NCBI RefSeq assembly: GCF_042432825.1
Contig: NZ_JBHLWN010000077.1
Location: 1-64,000 of the forward strand
Origin: Gordoniibacillus chartarius
Lineage (GTDB): Bacteria > Bacillota > Bacilli > Paenibacillales > NBRC-103111
Length of the DNA stretch: 64,000 bases
Direction: 5' to 3'
Made by a program: the position numbers and the translations under genes. Shown piece after piece: positions 60,920 through 64,000 of this stretch (positions are counted from its first letter, which is position 1; the number at the start of each line of letters is the position of its first letter). The notes below the pieces were generated by a model. The model was given only the letters and a program-made list of their open reading frames with translations, was not told the origin of the DNA and made no database searches.

Positions 60920-61882
60920 TCAGCCCGCGAATTCGGCTGCCTGCTCGCCGGCATGCTCGTCATGCGGCCCCTCCGCCTCTTCCCATCGTTCATTCGCATT
61001 GAACCAGTAAAACCACTGCGTCGGATCGGCTCTTATGATCCTTTCCAGCTCTGCGTTCAAGGCGATTGTGGCCGCCGCCCGTTCGTGCCGGCCGAACCGT
61101 TCGTGAAGCATCAGCGGCACGCCGAAGCGAAGCCGGTGCCGGAGACCTTTCATGCGGCTGGCGTGCAGAGGCACGATCGGTACCTTCTGCTCGATGCCGA
61201 GCAGCGCCGCGCCTTCCGGCGCACGTGTCGGCCGACCGAACCATTCCGTCTTCGGAAACGCCGGGCGATAAAAGTCGCCGAGCAGGAAGACGACACCGCC
61301 CCCGGCGACGTGCCTCCGCAGCGAACGGATCAGCTCGATCGGCGGCGTTATGTCGTAGTCGAAGCCGCGGCAGCCAAGCTCTTTAAACTTCATATAAATG
61401 GGATGCAGCTCCGGACTTTGCGCGGTCGCAACGGTCAAGCAGTCGTAACGCTGCGACAAGTACCAGTACGCGTAGAAGAAATTGCCGGTATGCGGCGTAT
61501 ATACGATCGCGCCTTTCCCGGCTTGCAGCGCTTCTTCGAGCCGGTGCTCACCCTCAACGCCGAACTTGCCGGCCAGCCTGCCTCGCTCCCGCAGACGCGG
61601 CAGCCCGTACACCCCGATCAGCAGTTCATACATGGTGACCGCAACATTGGCCATATAGGTGCGCGCGAAGCCGGGAACGTATCCGGAAGCTTCCGCTCCG
61701 AGCATATTCCGCATGTTGGTTTCGATTGCCGATCTCGTCTTCGCACCGAGCATGCGATACACAAGACGCCCCGCAGATGCCAGAACGGCCTCCAACAGCC
61801 GCGGCGGCAGCCAGCCTGCGAGCCGGAACAGCGCCCGGTGCACACGCTCGCTGCGCGTTAACAGGCCTATCCAGTCGTACAC
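60920..61882 (-). CDS. LpxL-like lysophospholipid acyltransferase
   Basis: A 320-aa LPLAT-superfamily acyltransferase. The catalytic histidine is in VYTPHTGNFFYAYW, with Phe-Phe in place of the Trp-Glu of HxGNWE, and the LpxL-type segments VVFLLGDFYRPAFP, KVPIVPLHASR and QWFYWFNANERWEE follow. Lipid A is not made by Gram-positives, so the acceptor is probably another lipid. GTG 61882 follows GGGGGGAG. It is 13 bases after the OlsB-like gene. Confidence 0.82.
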   Translation of the reverse strand: MYDWIGLLTRSERVHRALFRLAGWLPPRLLEAVLASAGRLVYRMLGAKTRSAIETNMRNMLGAEASGYVPGFARTYMANVAVTMYELLIGVYGLPRLRERGRLAGKFGVEGEHRLEEALQAGKGAIVYTPHTGNFFYAYWYLSQRYDCLTVATAQSPELHPIYMKFKELGCRGFDYDITPPIELIRSLRRHVAGGGVVFLLGDFYRPAFPKTEWFGRPTRAPEGAALLGIEQKVPIVPLHASRMKGLRHRLRFGVPLMLHERFGRHERAAATIALNAELERIIRADPTQWFYWFNANERWEEAEGPHDEHAGEQAAEFAG

Positions 61883-61895
61883 TGCAAGCTCCCCC

Positions 61896-62669
61896 CTAGC
61901 TGTTCAAGAAATGCTTGCGGTAACGGCGGGTAACCCGGTCCTTCTGCAGCACGATGAAGAAATCGACCGTTTGAAAAATATCGTCGTAAGCCGGATCCCC
62001 GCCTATCTCCGCACCAAGCCATTGATAACCTTTCATCAGCGGCGGCAGCTTGCGGAACACTTCCTTCTCGTCGAGCTCCTGCTCGATCAGCTGAAGTCCG
62101 TCGATACGGTGCGTCGGAAGCGGTTGAACGCCGAACCGGTCCGTAATGACTTGCTTACGGCGAAGCATCGTGTAGATCAATTTCAAGTCCTCCAGCGAGG
62201 ACATATGGATACTGGCGCAGCCGATCAGATGATCGTAGCCGCGTTCCGTTATGTACGTTGCAATGCCTTCCCACAGCATCTGAATCGCTTTGCCGCCTCT
62301 GTACGCTGGCGCTATGCAGCTTCTTCCGAGCTCCAATGTATGTTCCTTGCTGGGCGTGAAGGCGGACAAGTCGAATTCCGTCTCCGAATAAAAACCGATA
62401 TTACGCTGGGCAACGTCCCCGGGGAGCAGCCGATAGGTACCGACGACACGATCCAGGACGGCATCCTTCACAATCAGATGATCGCAATAGGCGTCGTACT
62501 CATCTTGCTCGAGCCCGGTTTCCGACCGCATCCTCATGTTCTTCTCTTCTTCTACAAACACTTCGTAACGGAGACGCAGAGCCTGCTCCACTTCTTCAGT
62601 GCTGTCGGCCAGCTTCATGATCAGCTGTGAAGGCTGGGGACGTAGTGCTTCCATTAAAGCACCGTTCAT
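61896..62669 (-). CDS. OlsB-like GNAT N-acyltransferase
   Basis: A 257-aa protein of the COG3176/OlsB branch of GNAT enzymes. Visible segments are LRYEVFVEEEKN, DHLIVKD followed by VVGTYRLLPGD, LELGRSCIAPAYRGGKAIQM for acyl donor binding and a conserved ending. OlsB enzymes acylate ornithine with 3-hydroxyacyl-ACP in ornithine-lipid synthesis. It is the first gene of a unit with the LpxL-like acyltransferase and YfhP. The specific substrate is inferred. Confidence 0.8.
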   Translation of the reverse strand: MNGALMEALRPQPSQLIMKLADSTEEVEQALRLRYEVFVEEEKNMRMRSETGLEQDEYDAYCDHLIVKDAVLDRVVGTYRLLPGDVAQRNIGFYSETEFDLSAFTPSKEHTLELGRSCIAPAYRGGKAIQMLWEGIATYITERGYDHLIGCASIHMSSLEDLKLIYTMLRRKQVITDRFGVQPLPTHRIDGLQLIEQELDEKEVFRKLPPLMKGYQWLGAEIGGDPAYDDIFQTVDFFIVLQKDRVTRRYRKHFLNS

Positions 62670-62787
62670 CGATGGTCACGCCCTTCGGTTTGTAATAACA
62701 AGAGCGTACCACCGGATTATTAAGATGACGTTTACTTGCCGTTAAGGTTTTGTGTAGTTTGAAGGCGGAAGCGCCCTCCCCGCTGTA

Positions 62788-62818
62788 CGTATATTTGGCG
62801 GCGCGGAGCAGCATTTTA
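62788..62818 (+). promoter_or_regulatory. candidate sigma-G/F promoter of tlp
   Basis: CGTATA (62788-62793), an 18-base spacer and CATTTTA (62812-62818), close to the sigma-G -35/-10 pattern. Expected for a forespore gene. Confidence 0.4.
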
Positions 62819-62863
62819 TATTCGTAATACCCAAATTGATCATGCGTAAGGAGGGACATTCCA

Positions 62864-63079
62864 ATGGCCAAACCGGATAACCGCGCCGACAATGTCGAGC
62901 ACCTGCAGGAGAGCATCCAGAACACGATTGAAAATCTGGAAGAAGCGGAAGATTACCTCGACGAGCATGCCGACGAAATCAGTGCGACCGAATACGAGCA
63001 GATCGCATCGAAGAACGAGCGCCGCCGCGAGAGCATCGAAGGCTTCCGCAGAGAAATCAAGGACGAAGCGAACAGCTAA
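62864..63079 (+). CDS. tlp: Tlp-family small acid-soluble spore protein
   Basis: A 71-aa protein matching Tlp: DNRADNVEHLQESIQNTIEN, LEEAEDYLDEHADE and NERRRESIEGFRREIKDEA. Tlp proteins are made in the forespore. AAGGAGGG precedes the ATG. It is the only gene on the plus strand in the right-hand third of the window. Confidence 0.92.
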   Translation: MAKPDNRADNVEHLQESIQNTIENLEEAEDYLDEHADEISATEYEQIASKNERRRESIEGFRREIKDEANS

Positions 63080-63092
63080 TCGGGCGCAAACG

Positions 63093-63139
63093 AAAAAGCA
63101 TCCGTCCGCGATCGAGATCGCGGTACGGATGCTTTTTTT
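63093..63139. terminator. bidirectional terminator between tlp and rnz
   Basis: AAAAAGCATCCGT pairs with ACGGATGCTTTTT over a CGCGATC/GATCGCG inner stem, with A- and T-runs flanking, so it can end both convergent transcripts. Confidence 0.9.
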
Positions 63140-63140
63140 G

Positions 63141-64000
63141 TCATAACGCTCCCGCCGGTTTACGGGCAATCGTGTAGCTGAAATGATCGTGTGCGAGATG
63201 TGTGTCTGCATGCAGTTCTTGCGCCTCGTGAAGGAGCACGTCCGCTTCCTCCTCCTGGTAGCGCGAGGAAATATGCGTCAGAATGAGCGTGCCTGCCCCG
63301 GCCTCCCCGGCCACGCGCGCGGCATCCACCGAAGTGGAATGGTCGTAAGCAAGCGCCAGCTCCTGGCGGTTCTGCGCGAACGTCGCTTCGTGCACAAGCA
63401 CGTCGGCGCCGCGGGCCAGCTCCCTGGCGCCGTCGCAATAGCGGGTGTCGCCGAGAATGACGACCGTGCGCCCGGCGATCGGCGGTCCGATGACGTCGGC
63501 GCTGCGAACGACGGTTCCGTCCGGGAGCGTGACATCCTGTCCGCTCTTCAGCCTGCCGTACAGCGGTCCGCTCGGCAAGCCGAGCTCCCGCAGCTTGTCC
63601 GTGAGCAGCTTGCCCGGCATGTCCTTCTCCTCAATCCGGTAGCCCCAGCATTCAACCCGATGCTCCAGCCGCATCGCGGTCACCCGGAAGGCGTCGTCTT
63701 CCCAGACGAGTCCCTCCTCTTCCAGTTCGACAATCTCGAGCGGATAAGCCAGATGCGCATCGCTGACCAGCAGCGACGTTTCGACAAAAGCGCGCAGCCC
63801 CTTCGGTCCGTACATCGAAAGCGGCGTATCTCCGCCTTGGTATGACCGGCTCGTCAATGCGCCGGGAAGGCCGTATATATGATCTCCGTGAAGATGCGTA
63901 ATGAAGAGCTTCTCCAGCTTGCCGATCTTCACCGGCGATTTCAGCGCCTGGTGCTGTGTCCCTTCCCCGCAATCGAACATCCAGCAGGTTCCGCGCTCCG
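63141..64000 (-). CDS. rnz: ribonuclease Z, 5'-truncated by the window edge
   Basis: An open frame of 286 codons to the window edge, without the start codon. The metallo-beta-lactamase motif is FITHLHGDHIYGLPG near residues 40-54 of the visible part; ILGDTRYCDG, VLVHEATF and ILTHISSRYQ complete the metal ligands. WMFDCGEGTQHQ is typical of RNase Z, which trims tRNA 3' ends. Compared with about 310 aa for the family, about 25-30 N-terminal residues are missing. Unusual residues were not seen. Confidence 0.9.
   Translation of the reverse strand, partial: ERGTCWMFDCGEGTQHQALKSPVKIGKLEKLFITHLHGDHIYGLPGALTSRSYQGGDTPLSMYGPKGLRAFVETSLLVSDAHLAYPLEIVELEEEGLVWEDDAFRVTAMRLEHRVECWGYRIEEKDMPGKLLTDKLRELGLPSGPLYGRLKSGQDVTLPDGTVVRSADVIGPPIAGRTVVILGDTRYCDGARELARGADVLVHEATFAQNRQELALAYDHSTSVDAARVAGEAGAGTLILTHISSRYQEEEADVLLHEAQELHADTHLAHDHFSYTIARKPAGAL

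Overview
The window is a chromosomal segment of an endospore-forming Gram-positive, most likely in the Paenibacillaceae (Paenibacillus/Cohnella-like). The clues are fairly high GC with strong SD sequences, Bacillus-type gene content (FadR/FadN/FadF/FadE set, KapB, YhcN/YlaJ lipoprotein, Tlp spore protein, YezD, MrfA/MrfB, YfhP), SLH and stalk-domain proteins, and a Gram-positive Tad pilus locus. Nearly all genes lie on the minus strand. No tRNA, rRNA, CRISPR array or intact insertion sequence was seen.

Layout. 1-900: AT-richer edge with a frameshifted, stop-interrupted pseudogene. 919-13499: fatty-acid beta-oxidation regulon. fadF-fadN-fadA-fadE-lcfA-paaI (minus) is divergent from fadR-etfB-etfA (plus), with a perfect FadR palindrome between them; EtfAB and FadF together carry electrons from the acyl-CoA dehydrogenase to the membrane. 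13549-16548: a stalk-domain secreted protein, an SLH-only protein, and a TetR regulator with a lipase-like hydrolase. 16608-22404: an unusual signalling operon, REC-STAS / class III adenylate cyclase / CheA-like kinase fused to a CheX-type phosphatase / second REC-STAS. 22405-27688: sulfate ABC transporter (sbp-cysT-cysW-cysA) with a hydrolase and YezD. 27751-33331: TIGR00266 protein, small acidic and Gln-rich proteins, a spore lipoprotein, and a KapB-thioredoxin-oxidoreductase operon. 33442-38203: two ABC-F ATPases and an M42 aminopeptidase.

38257-50547: a Gram-positive Tad/Flp pilus cluster (pilin, TadE-like proteins, prepilin peptidase, TadA/B/C and CpaE-like proteins). It is bracketed by an FHA protein and by a Ser/Thr kinase fused to a degenerate ParA-like ATPase, and it begins with an unannotated 36-aa membrane microprotein.

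50694-59348: a DNA-repair and RNA-modification gene run: mrfA-mrfB-Fpg-endonuclease IV-cREC receiver-ABC ATPase-RlmM-like and class I methyltransferases. The mrfA promoter is overlaid by three tandem LexA/DinR-type boxes, which suggests SOS control of the whole run. 59593-62669: an OlsB-like N-acyltransferase, an LpxL-like acyltransferase and YfhP, possibly making an unusual membrane lipid. 62864-64000: tlp (plus) converging on a truncated RNase Z gene.

The most promising uncommon systems are the kinase/CheX-phosphatase/adenylate-cyclase operon, the phospho-signalling modules attached to the Tad pilus, and the SOS-box-controlled MrfAB repair operon.
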